Positions 61,801 through 64,000 of a DNA stretch of 64,000 nt are shown here, one piece after another. Under the pieces are notes generated by a model. It searched no databases. It was not told the origin of the DNA and saw nothing but the letters and a program-made list of their open reading frames with translations. Every line of letters starts with the position of its first letter. Within the stretch, counting starts at the first letter, position 1. The position numbers and the translations under genes are program-made. Origin of the DNA: Chrysomallon squamiferum (taxonomy: Eukaryota; Mollusca; Gastropoda; Neomphalida; Peltospiridae); the NCBI GenBank assembly GCA_012295275.1, contig CM022671.1, positions 10,607,237-10,671,236 on the forward strand, given 5' to 3'.

Positions 61801-64000
61801 TTTTTGTCATAATATCATTTGATTAAAGTTACTAAAGTTAATACTGACAAATATTGCATTCATCTTATTATTTAAGTTGTCATATAATTTTTCACTATTA
61901 CATTTAATTTATGGTAGCTACTATATACTTTCATAGTGATATTACTGTGTTGGACAAAAAAAAAAAAAAAATTTCAGTTAACAAATATATCTTAAAATAA
62001 CCATAATTGTTACAATAACAATAATTATCTAGATTAATTAATATTTATTGCATTGGATTGGATAAAACACTCACACACACAAAATAAAATAAAATAAAAC
62101 AAGTAAACATTTGTTTCAAATTAACGAATATTTCTAACATTAACATAGTCACATTATAATATCAGTAATTAGGCATTTCTTTAATATTTATTATACTAAA
62201 GTGGTTAAAAAATGATAATTAAAACAAAATAAATGAATGTTGCTGTTACTAAAAAAATCACTTTATAGCAGGTAGATGTCAGTGCTTTAAAATTCACAAT
62301 TTTGTCTGATGTGAATATATCTAATCACTGTGTAGTACATGATTTATATTCTATAGACATATTCCCTAACTGTTGTCATTTTCATCATATTATCCTTTGA
62401 TTGATGTTACTACAATACTTTCAAATACCGTATTAAAACATAAAAATAAAATTTTCATAAAATAACAAATTTTAATGTTATGTTTATTTTTTTATAAAAT
62501 TCAGTTTAGGTAACATAAAACACAAAACCTTTGTTTAAATGAATAAATTAAATCAGTTGGTTAAAATCACATCTTCATAAAGGAAACTTCTGCTTAAGAC
62601 ACTTTGTAGAATTTGGAGCTTGGAGTCTTTTACTCTTTTGTGTATTACTAACAGTAAATAATTTTAACAATTAAATGGACAAGTTTTCATTTTTTATTAT
62701 GATGTTTTAAATAATTAAGAATATCTCTATCTCTAATTATTCTATATTTGATCCAGTAACATTACTAAATTAACCTTATTAAAATACTAGGTGTCATCAT
62801 TTCAAATTTACAATTCTGTCTCCTGTGATTATTCCTAATAAGTAACAAGTATTAGAGATAAAATTCAACTGTAATAACTATAAATTTTGGGATTATATCA
62901 ATCAATTAAAGTAGCTGCCTGAGAGATATTTAAATTTTTCTGTAATATAATTTAATGGTATGATAAAATATTTTGATAAACATACTGATTTACAAAGCTT
63001 TTCTGTTTAACAGACAAATGAATTAATAAATCAATTAAAGAATAACACAAAATATCATGCTGTGATACATGCAGCTCAACGTTTATATTGTGTTTAAAAT
63101 ATATTTGCATTTGCTTCAAAACTACTATTACCACATGATTTCTTTTAAAGACATAATAAATGTTAACAGTAATTGCATCCACCCAGATTGAGACCAGTGC
63201 CGTGATACTGAGTGATGGTTTTTATGTCTCAATACAACTAATCATACCAGTTACTGGTAATAAGCTAAAATGTACAGTTTTGTCTGGTGAGCTTATTTCA
63301 TTTAATTTCTACAATAAATTCATTTTACTAGACAGATGCACATAAAATAAAATATTGCCAAATAACGAAGTAGTTTCTTGTCATCAGCAACGACAATTAA
63401 GATAATTAAAAAAAAAAAAAAATACATCAAAAATTGAAAATATACAACTTACTCTCATGAGCTTGTTTCTAATAACTAAAAAGTAATATTAGTGGTATAA
63501 TGATGTAGATCTTCATGTTTATTGTCACTATATATAACTCTTTTTAGCTACCAAACTGCCATTATTACAAAAAGAAAAATGACTAAATATTAATTTTTTT
63601 CCCTTTTATAGCAAAGTTAATTTTTTATTTCTTTATAATATATAAATGATGAAACAATTTGTTTGGTTATAAATACATAGTTTGTGTCATGTCTTAAGAA
63701 GGTACAAGTTGTACTTGGTTTTTCCTAACATTTAACATTAAACCAATTTAAAAGATATAAACTAACTTCAGAACTAATGCATCTGTATCTTAGTCATTCA
63801 TATTTTCTGGGATTTTATTGTTTCCATTTACCTTTTTGAATATATTCCTACCAGTTGTCACCTTTATTAAAAATCATTTAAATCTTCATTCACATTTAAT
63901 GCTGGTTAAAAAAGACAAAGGTCACATTTAACCTTAATTCAATAAATAAATAAATAAATAAATAAATAAATTACCTATGTTACATTATCAGTAACTAGCT
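55810..64000 (-). repeat. 8.2-kb inverted repeat, right arm
   Basis: It is the reverse complement of 42186-50602, with all the internal repeat structure mirrored. It fills the whole third contig visible in the window. Differences include tetranucleotide tract length near 55937-56030, a CA insertion at 62071-62079 and A-tract lengths near 59055 and 60825. Confidence 0.92.

Overview
This is an AT-rich, gene-poor stretch of an animal nuclear genome. Split genes with GT-AG introns, TRAF and EGF/C-type-lectin exons, abundant (TAA)n tracts, degenerate satellites, a Penelope-type retroelement relic and cut-and-paste transposons suggest an invertebrate, most likely a mollusc and possibly a cephalopod. 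The species guess is inference. There are no bacterial, phage or CRISPR features.

Two runs of exactly 200 N (10971-11170 and 55610-55809) divide the window into three contigs. Contig 1 (1-10970) is almost entirely a direct copy of 24877-31120 in contig 2, except that it carries a 4.45-kb DNA transposon (5597-10050) which the other copy lacks. The comparison therefore gives a filled site and an empty site. The transposon has two ORFs overlapping by ATGA, 10-bp terminal inverted repeats, a GTAA target duplication, and a nested 207-bp mariner deletion derivative. Contig 3 (55810-64000) is a reverse-complement copy of 42186-50602. Each gap sits at a duplication boundary, so unmerged haplotypes are a serious alternative to true segmental duplication and palindromy.

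Contig 2 layout: 11.2-12.4 kb is inverted relative to 35.9-37.1 kb. Four arrays of a degenerate ~50-bp satellite lie at 12.4-13.1, 16.8-18.0, 20.0-20.5 and 34.8-35.9 kb. A TRAF-family gene (minus strand, 14960-16401) has two zinc-finger exons and a coiled-coil/MATH exon broken by one in-frame TGA. A 39-bp minisatellite lies at 18.1-18.35 kb, followed by ~0.6-kb tandem repeat units (18.4-20.0 and 24.0-24.8 kb). A Penelope reverse-transcriptase relic lies near 23.7 kb. An EGF plus C-type-lectin gene (minus, 33.6-34.5 kb) has perfectly matched phase-1 exons but a stop in its EGF exon; a membrane-anchor exon lies downstream of it. Hairpin-forming repeats occupy 40.7-41.3 kb. A long repeat-built region (42.2-51.2 kb) follows, and a coiled-coil exon (minus, 54965-55077) leads towards the second gap.

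The recognisable host genes (TRAF, EGF-lectin) are of immune or signalling type, but both are interrupted, so they may be pseudogenes. Nothing here shows that the genes act together. The most informative object is the polymorphic-looking transposon with its precise empty site.
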